Source: Brevibacillus migulae
GTDB taxonomy: Bacteria; Bacillota; Bacilli; Brevibacillales; Brevibacillaceae
DNA: 64,000 nucleotides
Reading direction: 5' to 3'
Assembly (NCBI RefSeq): GCF_004521915.1
Contig: NZ_SDKD01000002.1
Span: 62,862-126,861 of the forward strand
Shown: positions 42,464 through 50,808 of the stretch, piece by piece
Position numbering within the stretch: the first letter of the stretch is position 1
How the letters are laid out: the number at the start of each line of letters is the position of its first letter
The notes under the pieces: model-generated
Database searches by the model: none
What the model was told of the DNA's origin: nothing
What the model saw: only the letters and a program-made list of their open reading frames with translations
Translations under genes and position numbers: made by a program

Positions 42464-43360
42464 ATGGATCGAGTTTATCTGTCAGGCATGGCTGCTATTA
42501 CTCCATGGGGCTTTGGCATTGAAAAAATTCCGGAAGAGCTGAGGGAGAACGAAACGGTCACAATCCCAGAGCTTTCAGCGGAAGCACTCGGCTTACGTGG
42601 GTTAAACCGCGTATCCAAAGCAGGGAGACTGACATGTGCGGTGATCGGCGAAGCGCTGCGCTCAGCCGGAGTCCACGTGCCATTGGAACCTGCGTCCATG
42701 GAAGCGGAGAAGACGGGGATCATTCTCAGTACGAACGATTCTAATCTGGAAGCCATCCTCGCGATGGAAGAGGAGGCGATAAAATTCGGACCGCACAAGG
42801 TGAATCCTGGGCTGTTTCCCAATACGGTCCTCAATGTTTTAGCAGGCTACGCTTCTATCTACTACCATCTGCGGGGGATTAATTCAACTGTTTCGGACGG
42901 GGAGTTTTCCGCAACAAAAGCATTAGTATACGCCTACGATCTCTTGCGAAGCGGACTTGTCGAACGGATCGTCGTGTGCGAAGTCCAGCTGGCTGCGCCG
43001 AATTCTCCCCTCCCATACCGGGTAGCGTCCTGTGGTTTTGAGTCCGTGTCGGCGGTGGTCCTCCATAAAGAAAAACCCACTAATCCGGAATCATTGCGGT
43101 TTGACGTGACCCGAAAGTCCTGCCTTCCGAACGGCCTGCTTCCCACCTGTCCGCCTCAAAATGCTTTCTTGACTCTGCAAAAACGCGTCCGGCAAGCTGA
43201 AGTCCATCGCTCTAATTATGACACATGGATCGTACATGACAAGGATGAAGACCATTATGTGCTCACGTTAGAGAGACAAAGGGAGGAGGGGTTCAGTGGG
43301 TATGACGGATGTCTGTGTCACGGGAGTGAGCATGCTCTCTGCGCTTGGGATCGGAGCTGA
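42464..43360 (+). CDS. Truncated ketosynthase-like protein without active-site Cys
   Basis: A 298-aa protein that covers only the N-terminal half of a KS. At the Cys position the sequence reads INSTVSDGEFSATKAL, so Cys is absent, and the two C-terminal His motifs are missing because the protein stops before them. It resembles the short Ketoacyl-synt_2 type found in aryl-polyene clusters, or a shortened chain-length factor. It overlaps the next KS gene by 65 bp in another frame. It probably pairs with one of the two active KS proteins to set chain length or stabilise the complex. Confidence 0.78.
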   Translation: MDRVYLSGMAAITPWGFGIEKIPEELRENETVTIPELSAEALGLRGLNRVSKAGRLTCAVIGEALRSAGVHVPLEPASMEAEKTGIILSTNDSNLEAILAMEEEAIKFGPHKVNPGLFPNTVLNVLAGYASIYYHLRGINSTVSDGEFSATKALVYAYDLLRSGLVERIVVCEVQLAAPNSPLPYRVASCGFESVSAVVLHKEKPTNPESLRFDVTRKSCLPNGLLPTCPPQNAFLTLQKRVRQAEVHRSNYDTWIVHDKDEDHYVLTLERQREEGFSGYDGCLCHGSEHALCAWDRS

Positions 43361-44570
43361 GGAGAATTGGCAAAATTTACTTGAGCAATCCGTTCCCCAG
43401 ATCCGGCGTGAGTACAAATTGAAAGATGGCTCTATGTTGAATTACCCGGTCTATGCGGCACCGGTGCCTGACATCAGGGATGTTGTGGGTGCAGCGACGT
43501 ATGAATGGATGAATGTGGAAGGATTGACGGAAGATCTTGATTTCGTCTTTCTAGCGGCAGTCGGAAAGCTGTGCCTGCAGCAAGCAAATTTTACACCGGA
43601 TGGCCATTCCCGCGTCTCGTTGGTCATCGCACATGAAAACTTGGGTGTGAATCGTCTGATTGACAAGATGATTTCAGGAGATACCGAAAAGCAGTCCCCC
43701 TTGTCTCCCTTGAAGGCGTATGAGCAGTATCAGCAAGATTTTTTTCGGCTGCAAAGCTTTCCCCATCTTTTTAACTTATCCAAAGTTTTGGGAGTTCACG
43801 GCATGTCGTACACGATCAATAATGCGTGCGCCTCGGGCTTATACGCGTTGGAGCTGGGGCGCATGATGATCGCGAGCGGGCAAGCAGACGCCGTCGTGGT
43901 TGCCTGCTCCGACTATGCCCATGCTACGGAGCATCTTTGGTTGAGTGGGAGAGGGTTCAGCTCGGAAAAGGGACAAATCCGACCATTCGATGCGCGGCGA
44001 GACGGCTCCATTCTAGGGGACGGCGCAGCGGCAATCTTGCTGGAATCTTCGGACCATGCCCGCAAACGAAGAGTGAGGCCATGGTGTGTGTACAAGGGTG
44101 GGTCCTTCCGGCAAGATACCTGGCATCTAAGCTTGCCTGAAGTCACGGAGCACTCTTACGCGGGAGTAATAGCCGATGTGATTGACACGCATAACGTCGC
44201 CGGCACGTTGGACCTGTTAATTCCCCATGGGGCTGGTATACCGCTGTGGGACCGTTTTGAGATGAAAGAAATCGAAACGGCATATTCCCGACATGGAAAT
44301 GATCCGGCGATTACGGCTTTCAAAGGATCGATCGGGCATACGCTGGGAGCGAACGGCTTGCTGGAAGCCGCCCTACTCATGATGTGCATCAAGCATGATG
44401 TGATCCCGGGTACGGTGAACCACACTACTCCCGATCCGCACCTACCGTTCTCCCTCCTGACAGAAACGCAGGAAAAACGAGTCAGACACGCGATGAAAAC
44501 CGTGACTGCCTATGGCGGTTTTCAAGCTGCTGCGCTCTTTGAGAAGATCAATGAGGAGTTGGGGCGATGA
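43296..44570 (+). CDS. Discrete beta-ketoacyl-ACP synthase (second catalytic KS)
   Basis: A 424-aa KS. The catalytic residues are Cys178 in INNACASGLYALE, His311 in LLIPHGAGIP (the usual HGTGT is altered to HGAGI) and His348 in SIGHTLGANGLLEA. The start is GTG 43296 or ATG 43302, both behind GGGAGGAGGGG. Its divergence from the first KS suggests a different chain or a KS-CLF-like role. It overlaps the SDR gene by 4 bp. Confidence 0.9.
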   Translation: MGMTDVCVTGVSMLSALGIGAEENWQNLLEQSVPQIRREYKLKDGSMLNYPVYAAPVPDIRDVVGAATYEWMNVEGLTEDLDFVFLAAVGKLCLQQANFTPDGHSRVSLVIAHENLGVNRLIDKMISGDTEKQSPLSPLKAYEQYQQDFFRLQSFPHLFNLSKVLGVHGMSYTINNACASGLYALELGRMMIASGQADAVVVACSDYAHATEHLWLSGRGFSSEKGQIRPFDARRDGSILGDGAAAILLESSDHARKRRVRPWCVYKGGSFRQDTWHLSLPEVTEHSYAGVIADVIDTHNVAGTLDLLIPHGAGIPLWDRFEMKEIETAYSRHGNDPAITAFKGSIGHTLGANGLLEAALLMMCIKHDVIPGTVNHTTPDPHLPFSLLTETQEKRVRHAMKTVTAYGGFQAAALFEKINEELGR

Positions 44571-45322
44571 GACAGCTGCAATGGAATTTTACCGGAAAAA
44601 CAGCATTGGTGACGGGGGGATCGAAAGGCATCGGTCGGGAAATCGTCACGGAATTGGCAGAAGCGGGAGCAAGGGTCCTGTTCACCTATGCGAAGGATGA
44701 AGGCTCCGCCCAATCTCTTGTGGAGGAATGCCTTGCAAAAGGTGCGGAGGTACATGCCATCCGCTGTGATGCTTCCTCTCAGGCAGAGGTCGAGCGGTTA
44801 ATCGATACGGTCAGTGCAAAAACAGCAGGGAGGCTGCATTTTCTGGTCAATAATGCTGGTTCTCTGCGGGATTCATCGATACGCCATATGTCGCAGGAAG
44901 AATGGCAGTATGTGATGCAGGTCAGTTTAGGATCCGTGTTTACCTTGTGCAAGGCACTCATCCTGCCACTGGCATACTCAAAAGGAAGCATCGTCAATAT
45001 TTCCTCCGTAACCGGACTTGTCGGGCAGGCCGGACAAGTCAATTATGCAGCAGCGAAAGCAGGATTGATCGGTTTCACCAAGTCGCTGTCTAAAGAATTG
45101 GGGGGACTGGGGGTACGTGTCAACGCTGTTGCACCTGGTTATATCGATACAAACATGGTCAGCCGATTTTCGGAGCAAAGACGCAAAGAGTTATACGCGT
45201 CTATCTCGCTAAAACGTTTTGGAAGTAGCCAGGAAGTCGCCCAGTGCGCACTGTTCCTGCTTTCGGATGCGGCTTCATACATCACTGGTCAAGCGTATGT
45301 GGTGGATGGGGGACTCATTTAA
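44567..45322 (+). CDS. 3-oxoacyl-ACP reductase (FabG-like SDR)
   Basis: A 251-aa short-chain dehydrogenase. The cofactor motif is TGGSKGIG near residue 18, the stabilising motif is VNNAG, and the catalytic Ser and YAAAK (Tyr-x3-Lys) are in NISSVTG and NYAAAKAGLIGF. The end ITGQAYVVDGGLI is typical of FabG. It reduces beta-ketoacyl-ACP to beta-hydroxyacyl-ACP with NADPH, supplying the substrate for the tandem hot-dog dehydratase at 23784. It is coupled to the KS upstream. Confidence 0.93.
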   Translation: MRQLQWNFTGKTALVTGGSKGIGREIVTELAEAGARVLFTYAKDEGSAQSLVEECLAKGAEVHAIRCDASSQAEVERLIDTVSAKTAGRLHFLVNNAGSLRDSSIRHMSQEEWQYVMQVSLGSVFTLCKALILPLAYSKGSIVNISSVTGLVGQAGQVNYAAAKAGLIGFTKSLSKELGGLGVRVNAVAPGYIDTNMVSRFSEQRRKELYASISLKRFGSSQEVAQCALFLLSDAASYITGQAYVVDGGLI

Positions 45323-45346
45323 ACATGAAAAAGGAGGCAATGCAGC

Positions 45347-45592
45347 ATGGGGATGGAATCGAGCAAGGTTTGGCAGCGAATGAGTGAAATTGTCGGGGAA
45401 ATGACGGGAAAGAATGTGGGTGAACAGGATGTAGATACACCGATGGCAGAGCTGGGAATCGATTCTTTGATGGCCTTGGAGCTTGCCGTCTACCTGGAAA
45501 GGGAATTTGGACACCGGCTTAGCGAGGAAGAATTGTCACAAATCAAAACCTTGCGAGATATCTTTCTTTTGGTCGAAGGTGACCGTCCATGA
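45347..45592 (+). CDS. Acyl carrier protein 3 (polyketide ACP)
   Basis: An 81-aa ACP with the phosphopantetheine Ser in AELGIDSLMALELAVYLE. AAAAGGAGG precedes the start. It follows the KR gene and overlaps the DUF1702 gene by 4 bp, so it is the likely carrier of the chain built by the adjacent ketosynthases. Confidence 0.9.
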   Translation: MGMESSKVWQRMSEIVGEMTGKNVGEQDVDTPMAELGIDSLMALELAVYLEREFGHRLSEEELSQIKTLRDIFLLVEGDRP

Positions 45593-46587
45593 CCGGTCTG
45601 CTGTTCATCGCGATCCTGCTGGTTTTGGTTGGTATGATTCACTGGACAAGCGTACATCCGGGAAAAGTGGCAAGCACCTTCTCGCTCCACGGTTCCGACT
45701 TTTTTGAGGGTAGATTTCTCAAGGTGCTCCATGCCTTCTTGGGAGGATACAACCGTGCCCGTCTTCCATTTCTGCCGATTGGATGGATTCGCGAGCATTT
45801 GGAAGCGTCCTTTGATGCCTTTTATCGTGGCTTTGCCTATGAAGGCACCGGGATGGGGTTTGGAGCGCGAGCCACGCTTTTCTGGAATAGCGGCCGTAAG
45901 TTTGAATCGTTCATTCACCAATTGTCGTCGGATCATATTTATCAATACTACGTGGGACTTGGGTGGTGGCTGCATATCCTGTTCGGTTTTCGACAAAAAG
46001 GCTATGAACGCTGGCTGAGACAGCTGGATCGTGGCTATGGTCCGATCTTGTTTGACGGGGTTGGCTTTCGTACAGGTTTGTTCCACTACGGGAAACAGAA
46101 GCAGATTATTCGGAAATTTGCACAGTTTTCCGAGGAATATCGAAGGATTTGCTATCAGGGACTGGGGCGAAGCTTCTGGTTTTTGTACAAATTCGATTTC
46201 GATCGGGTGCTGGAGGAAATGGAGCACATAGAACACCGCGATCGGGCCGATTTTTTAAGTGGAGTCGGGCTGGCAGTTGCTTACAGCCGCTTCGATCACA
46301 TGTCGTTTGCCTTTGACATCCGGGAAAAGGTGCCTCTGGCCTATCAAGAAGCGTACACGCAGGGAATGGCATTCGGTTGGGAAGCGCGCCGTCTGCAGAA
46401 TCGCTCTTACTGGGAGGAAATCCTGAAAAGCGGTTCGGCCGTGCAGAGGGAAAAGGTACGCGACATGATCGAGGTTGTATATCTGGCAAAAGAAATGATT
46501 CGCAACGAGTCTCCGGAACGATATTACGTCCGCTGGATGGATGTGACAAGATCCTTGATTTTATCAAATAGAGGTGACAGCCGATGA
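45589..46587 (+). CDS. DUF1702 protein (enediyne-cluster-associated)
   Basis: A 332-aa protein with one N-terminal hydrophobic helix. It contains the family's Gly/aromatic-rich blocks FYRGFAYEGTGMGFGARA and GPILFDGVGFRTGLFHYGK, and a late FAFDIREKVPLAYQEAYTQG. DUF1702 proteins occur in enediyne clusters next to UnbV and UnbU, although their reaction is not settled. The start overlaps the ACP stop and the stop overlaps the UnbV start, so the three are one coupled unit. Assignment is by motif memory, not by search. Confidence 0.82.
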   Translation: MTGLLFIAILLVLVGMIHWTSVHPGKVASTFSLHGSDFFEGRFLKVLHAFLGGYNRARLPFLPIGWIREHLEASFDAFYRGFAYEGTGMGFGARATLFWNSGRKFESFIHQLSSDHIYQYYVGLGWWLHILFGFRQKGYERWLRQLDRGYGPILFDGVGFRTGLFHYGKQKQIIRKFAQFSEEYRRICYQGLGRSFWFLYKFDFDRVLEEMEHIEHRDRADFLSGVGLAVAYSRFDHMSFAFDIREKVPLAYQEAYTQGMAFGWEARRLQNRSYWEEILKSGSAVQREKVRDMIEVVYLAKEMIRNESPERYYVRWMDVTRSLILSNRGDSR

Positions 46588-48338
46588 AGAGTTTGCGCCA
46601 AGCTTTCTGCCTGTTTTCTGCCGGGCTTCTCGTGATGCTGGCCGGATGCGCTGGTATTCCACCCGAGTCAGAGCCGATTGATCATGGCTTCCGATTCCAG
46701 GAAATCACGAAAGAATCAGGGATCGACTTTATCCATGAGAAAGACACATTCGATGAAAAATTGGCCAGGATCAATCCGTGGTTTGCCAGCACGGGGGCTG
46801 GGGTTGCCGTAGCCGACTATGACCGGGATGGCTTCATGGATCTCTACTTTGTCAATTCCAAAAGAGGCAGCAAAAACGTCCTCTATCGGAATCGGGGGGA
46901 TGGCACGTTTCAAGAGGTGGCGGAACAAGCCGGAGTCGCCAACACCAATCAGGAAGGCATCGCGCAGGCTGCTGTATGGTTAGATGCAGACAACGACGGA
47001 TATTCGGATTTGTTCGTCGGGAAATGGGGGAAAAGTCAGCTTTTTCACAATAACGGAAATGGAACCTTCACGGAGGTTACAGAAAAAGCGGGAGTCGGCT
47101 ATCAAGGGTATGTCAACAAGGCCATCACGCTGGACTACAATCGCGACGGCTTATTGGATCTGTATCTCGGCTGCTATTTCCGTGAAACAGATAACTTATG
47201 GAACAGCGCGACCACAAAAGTCCTTTATGACGATTTTGAACGGGCTCGCAATGGCGGTCGGAATGTTTTGTATCGAAACAATGGGGACGGCACATTCACC
47301 AACGTCGCAAAAGAGACGGGCGTGGACGACCCGGGCTGGACGCTGGCAACTGGCTCTGCGGACATCAATAACGATGGATGGCCGGATCTGTACAATGCCA
47401 ATGATTTTGGCCCCGATATGCTCTATTTGAACGAAAAAGGAAAACAATTCAAACCAGTCGTCCAAAAACGCGGGGTCGGCGATGATACCTTCAAAGGGAT
47501 GAACGTCGATTTTGCGGATCTGTTCCATGATGGGAAGCTGGCATTCTTTGTCAGCAATATCAGCAAGCCCACTTATTTATTGGAAGGCAACCAATTATGG
47601 CACGAAAATGAGCAGGGTCAATACGTTGACCGAGCGCAGGAACTCGGGGTCATCCATTCAGGGTTCACGTGGGGCGGGAAGTTTTTGGATGTCGATAACA
47701 GCGGAAACTTCAGCCTGGCAATCGCCAACGGTTTTATTTCAGCTAACCCGGACAAAGATTACTGGTTTGACATGGGGATTCTCGCAACGACACCTGGCAA
47801 TGTTGTCGAGGATACGAAAAACTGGACGCCTTTTGAGGATAAGAGCATGTCTGGCTATGAACCGAAATCACTCTTTTTGAATCAAGCCGGAAAGATGCGG
47901 GATGTTGCGCAAGAGGTGGGGATTACCTTCCGGGATGATGCTCGGGGTGTAGCGGCGGTAGATCTGAAAAACGAAGGAGTGCTGGATCTTGTCTATGCCA
48001 ATCAAGGGGCACCAGCTCGTGTGTACAAGAACATCCATACAAACCAGCACAATTGGATCAAGCTGGATTTGGTTGGCCGCGCTCCCAGTAACCGTGACGC
48101 GGTCGGAGCGAGAGTAACCTTTACCATAGATGGGGTGAAGACGGTGATGGAAAAAGACGGCGGGAATAGCCACGGTGCACAGAGCGATCCGCGCCTCCAT
48201 CTGGGCATGGGAAAAGCGACCCGTGTCAGCTCGATCAGTATCCGCTGGCCGAGCGGGAGGGTCCAGGTCTTAGAAAATGTAGCGGCTAACCAGATACTCC
48301 GAATCGAGGAACCCGACACCGCCGTTCCAACACGCTAA
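46584..48338 (+). CDS. ASPIC/UnbV domain lipoprotein (CRTAC1-like, enediyne-cluster-associated)
   Basis: A 584-aa exported protein. The N-terminus is a lipoprotein signal with VMLAGCAG as lipobox, Cys near residue 22. Repeats such as GVAVADYDRDGFMDLYFVNS and LDYNRDGLLDLYLGCYF form an FG-GAP/VCBS propeller with Ca-binding Asp. The C-terminal ASPIC/UnbV block is NWIKLDLVGRAPSNRDAVGAR. Homologues are a conserved part of enediyne clusters (the UnbV gene). It would sit on the outer face of the membrane, next to UnbU and the TPR protein. Confidence 0.9.
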   Translation: MKSLRQAFCLFSAGLLVMLAGCAGIPPESEPIDHGFRFQEITKESGIDFIHEKDTFDEKLARINPWFASTGAGVAVADYDRDGFMDLYFVNSKRGSKNVLYRNRGDGTFQEVAEQAGVANTNQEGIAQAAVWLDADNDGYSDLFVGKWGKSQLFHNNGNGTFTEVTEKAGVGYQGYVNKAITLDYNRDGLLDLYLGCYFRETDNLWNSATTKVLYDDFERARNGGRNVLYRNNGDGTFTNVAKETGVDDPGWTLATGSADINNDGWPDLYNANDFGPDMLYLNEKGKQFKPVVQKRGVGDDTFKGMNVDFADLFHDGKLAFFVSNISKPTYLLEGNQLWHENEQGQYVDRAQELGVIHSGFTWGGKFLDVDNSGNFSLAIANGFISANPDKDYWFDMGILATTPGNVVEDTKNWTPFEDKSMSGYEPKSLFLNQAGKMRDVAQEVGITFRDDARGVAAVDLKNEGVLDLVYANQGAPARVYKNIHTNQHNWIKLDLVGRAPSNRDAVGARVTFTIDGVKTVMEKDGGNSHGAQSDPRLHLGMGKATRVSSISIRWPSGRVQVLENVAANQILRIEEPDTAVPTR

Positions 48339-48377
48339 GCTGGCATGCAAAAACGAGAAGGAGAAAGGGGCAGCCAA

Positions 48378-48572
48378 ATGGAGGAAGCAAAAAACAAATG
48401 TTGCTGCGGTTGTACAAATTGCCAAAAGACTCCCGAAGAGAGGAAAGGAAGCGTGAAGCATTCAAACAATGCGGACTCTTACCAGGATGGACAAGCGAAG
48501 AACTATCGGCAAGATGACAGGATTGATCTCCTGGCTCCCTTCATACATCCATGGTATCGAAGACACATGTAG
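48378..48572 (+). CDS. Small Cys-rich protein between UnbV and UnbU
   Basis: A 64-aa protein with AAAGGGG before the ATG at 48378. Near the start it has CCCGCTNCQKTPEER, five Cys within eight residues, then a polar tail. It could bind a metal or iron-sulfur cluster, or be a thiol carrier. It begins 39 bp after the UnbV stop and ends 13 bp before the chosen UnbU start. An alternative long frame of UnbU would overlap it, so one of the two readings must give way. Confidence 0.5.
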   Translation: MEEAKNKCCCGCTNCQKTPEERKGSVKHSNNADSYQDGQAKNYRQDDRIDLLAPFIHPWYRRHM

Positions 48573-48585
48573 AGGCTGGCGGACG

Positions 48586-49380
48586 ATGAACATGATAAAA
48601 AGACTTGATCCACGCTACTTGATCCTTGCGTTTCTACTGGTTTTTGTAACCGTTGGCCAACTTTATCTGGGATTTTTTCAAAAATGGAGCGCTGTTTTCA
48701 CGTCTGTGGGATTTGCGGTCGCAACCGAGCTTTTTTTCTTCAGGTTGAGAAAAATCCGCCAGTTTCCGATTAGCGCCATCATTTCGGGTTTAGGGATCAG
48801 CCTCCTTTTAAGCTCCGATGAAGGATGGCCATATGCCTTAGCCGCGGTTTTGGCGATCAGTCTGAAACACCTCATACGCTACAAGGGACAGCATATTTTC
48901 AATCCGAACAACATTGCGCTCGTGTTCATGTTGTATATGCTGCCGGAATACGCAGTGAGCACACCGAAGCAATGGACAAACGGATATGAAGTGATGGTGT
49001 TGATCCTTTTATTGGGATTCGTGGCGAGTTACTCAGCGAAAAGACTGGATACGGTGTTAGCCTTTTTGGTCAGCTTTGTCGTATTCGCACTCGGACGCTC
49101 AGTGTTCTTTGACCATCCATGGTTATGGTCGCTCGGGCCTGTCTTGGGTGCCTCGTTTCAGCTCTTTACGTTTTTCATGATTACGGATCCCAAAACGACC
49201 CCGCCTACGCGCAAAGCACGAATATGGTTTGCAGTCGCGATTGCGTTCATCGATGCAATCATGCGGGTGCTGTCGATCACCAACTCTCTTTTTTATGCCG
49301 CCTTTTGGGTGACGCTGCTCGTAGGCATACCTTACCGTTATTGGCGTTCGAAAAGAGCTGTGGAGATAGAAGGAAAATGA
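48586..49380 (+). CDS. UnbU-like membrane protein (RnfD/NqrB-like, enediyne-cluster-associated)
   Basis: A 264-aa protein with about seven or eight membrane helices. The block ALAAVLAISLKHLIRYKGQH and then IFNPNNIALVF matches RnfD/NqrB-type membrane subunits, here in the shorter UnbU version of enediyne clusters. The flavin-attaching SGAT motif of RnfD is not evident; TDPKTTPPTRKAR lies in the comparable loop. The start at 48586 is preferred; the frame is open to 48469 but would overlap the Cys-rich gene. It may pass electrons across the membrane to the UnbV lipoprotein or DUF1702 protein; that is inferred. Confidence 0.82.
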   Translation: MNMIKRLDPRYLILAFLLVFVTVGQLYLGFFQKWSAVFTSVGFAVATELFFFRLRKIRQFPISAIISGLGISLLLSSDEGWPYALAAVLAISLKHLIRYKGQHIFNPNNIALVFMLYMLPEYAVSTPKQWTNGYEVMVLILLLGFVASYSAKRLDTVLAFLVSFVVFALGRSVFFDHPWLWSLGPVLGASFQLFTFFMITDPKTTPPTRKARIWFAVAIAFIDAIMRVLSITNSLFYAAFWVTLLVGIPYRYWRSKRAVEIEGK

Positions 49381-49407
49381 GATCGAGAGGAGACAAGGAG
49401 GCAGCTT

Positions 49408-49941
49408 ATGAAACGGAAAGTATTGGGCCATGATCTGAAGGGCATTGTCGTACAAAAATTGGCGGATCGCGGAGTGTTACTAACGGATATCGCTCATCTT
49501 GTGTATACCATGCAGCTACCTTACAATCCTGACCTTACGATGGATACATGTCTGTCTCATATCGAGGCCGTGCTTGCGAAGCGAGAAATGCAGCACGCCA
49601 TCCTGATCGGGATCGAATTGGATGAAATGGCGGAAAACAAGTGGCTGAGCGAACCGCTGCAAAGCATTATCGAATCCGATGATCCCTTGTTTGGCTGCGA
49701 TGAGACATTGGCAGCCGGGGCATGCGCGGGCTACGGCAGTATTGCCTTCACCACGTTTGGTTATTTGGACAAGCAAAAAGTCGGCGTCATTCAAAAATTG
49801 GATTCTCGTCCAGCTGAGGAAGTTCATACGTTCCTGGATGATCTGATCGCGGCCATCGCTGCTGCTGCTTGTGGGCGAGTTGCCCATCATGTGCGGGATG
49901 ATGAAGAGGGCCAATATCTGAAAGAAACGCGTGTTTCCTGA
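49408..49941 (+). CDS. Phosphatidylglycerophosphatase A-like protein (YutG type)
   Basis: A 177-aa soluble member of the PgpA family. It shows GIVVQKLADRGVLLTDIAHL, LTMDTCLSHIEAVLAKREMQ and AGYGSIAFTTFGYLDKQKVG. PgpA removes a phosphate from phosphatidylglycerophosphate. The Bacillus YutG-like forms lack membrane helices and have no proven substrate. It lies 27 bp after UnbU, so a role as a lipid- or sugar-phosphate phosphatase in product formation is possible but unproven. Confidence 0.75.
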   Translation: MKRKVLGHDLKGIVVQKLADRGVLLTDIAHLVYTMQLPYNPDLTMDTCLSHIEAVLAKREMQHAILIGIELDEMAENKWLSEPLQSIIESDDPLFGCDETLAAGACAGYGSIAFTTFGYLDKQKVGVIQKLDSRPAEEVHTFLDDLIAAIAAAACGRVAHHVRDDEEGQYLKETRVS

Positions 49942-49955
49942 ATGGAGGAATTTCT

Positions 49956-50678
49956 ATCAAAGGTATTATTTTGGCGGGCGGGATCGGCTCACGTCTACAA
50001 CCTTTGACGCACGTGACGACCAAGCATTTGCTGCCGGTTGGCCCATATCCGATGATCTACCACCCACTCTATAAGCTCCGGCAAATCGGGATCCGAAGCA
50101 TCATGATCGTCACAAGCAGATGGAATGCGGGGGACATGATTCGGGTGCTCGGGAGCGGATCGGAGATGGGAGTCTCGATTACGTATCGGGTACAGGAGGA
50201 AGCAGGGGGAATCGCGCAAGCGCTTGCGTTGGCAGAAGATTTTGTGAATGGTGGCCCCGTGGTTGTCCTGCTCGGTGACAATATTTTTTATGATCATCTG
50301 GGGCCCTTTACGGAGGCTTTTCGCCAGCAAAAGGAAGGCGCCAAAATTCTGTTGAAGCAGGTGTCCGAACCGGAACGTTACGGCATTGCGGAGCTTGAGA
50401 ACGGTCAAATCGTCTCATTGGCAGAAAAGCCCTCGAACCCGCGGAGCAACTATGCGGTTACCGGGATTTACATGTATGACTCGTCTGTATTTGATATCAT
50501 CCGCAAACAAAAGCCATCCAAGCGAGGAGAGCTCGAAATAACAGATGTAAATCGGGAATACCTGAGGCGTCAATCCCTGACCTTTGACTTTTTGCCCAAT
50601 TGGTGGGTAGATGCGGGAACCCACCAATCCTTATTGGAGGCCAATCGTCTCGCAAGCACGATGGATCTGCAGATTTGA
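49956..50678 (+). CDS. Glucose-1-phosphate thymidylyltransferase-like enzyme (RmlA-like)
   Basis: About 240 aa. The frame encodes (start)-KGIILAGGIGSRLQPLT, the full RmlA nucleotide-binding loop, then TKHLLPVGPYPMIYHPL, LGDNIFYDHL and SLAEKPSNPRSNYAVTGIYMY. No ATG, GTG or TTG stands at the expected start. GGAGG (49944-49948) is instead followed after 7 nt by ATC at 49956, the exact place of the usual Met. The first standard codon is TTG 49971, which would delete the first strand. The enzyme activates a sugar-1-phosphate with dTTP or a similar NTP. No RmlB or RmlC homologue is in view. Confidence 0.8.
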   Translation: MKGIILAGGIGSRLQPLTHVTTKHLLPVGPYPMIYHPLYKLRQIGIRSIMIVTSRWNAGDMIRVLGSGSEMGVSITYRVQEEAGGIAQALALAEDFVNGGPVVVLLGDNIFYDHLGPFTEAFRQQKEGAKILLKQVSEPERYGIAELENGQIVSLAEKPSNPRSNYAVTGIYMYDSSVFDIIRKQKPSKRGELEITDVNREYLRRQSLTFDFLPNWWVDAGTHQSLLEANRLASTMDLQI

Positions 50679-50808
50679 CTCGCTTTGTTCTATCACGATG
50701 CGAAGAAAACACGAAACAATCATGACAGGAAGCAGAGCAGCCAGCACGCACCTTTGGGAAAATAGGACAAGAGATTGAAACCAGCTGAAGGGGGAGATGT
50801 TCGGCCGC

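Noticed and set aside
42464..43360. A frameshift that splits one full ketosynthase
   Set aside because: The following gene starts with its own complete KS N-terminus and active site, so the half-KS is a separate short protein rather than the first part of the next one.
45589..49380. Calling the cluster an enediyne cluster outright
   Set aside because: The accessory trio is present but no iterative type I PKSE, its thioesterase or its PPTase domain is seen in this window; only a relation is claimed.
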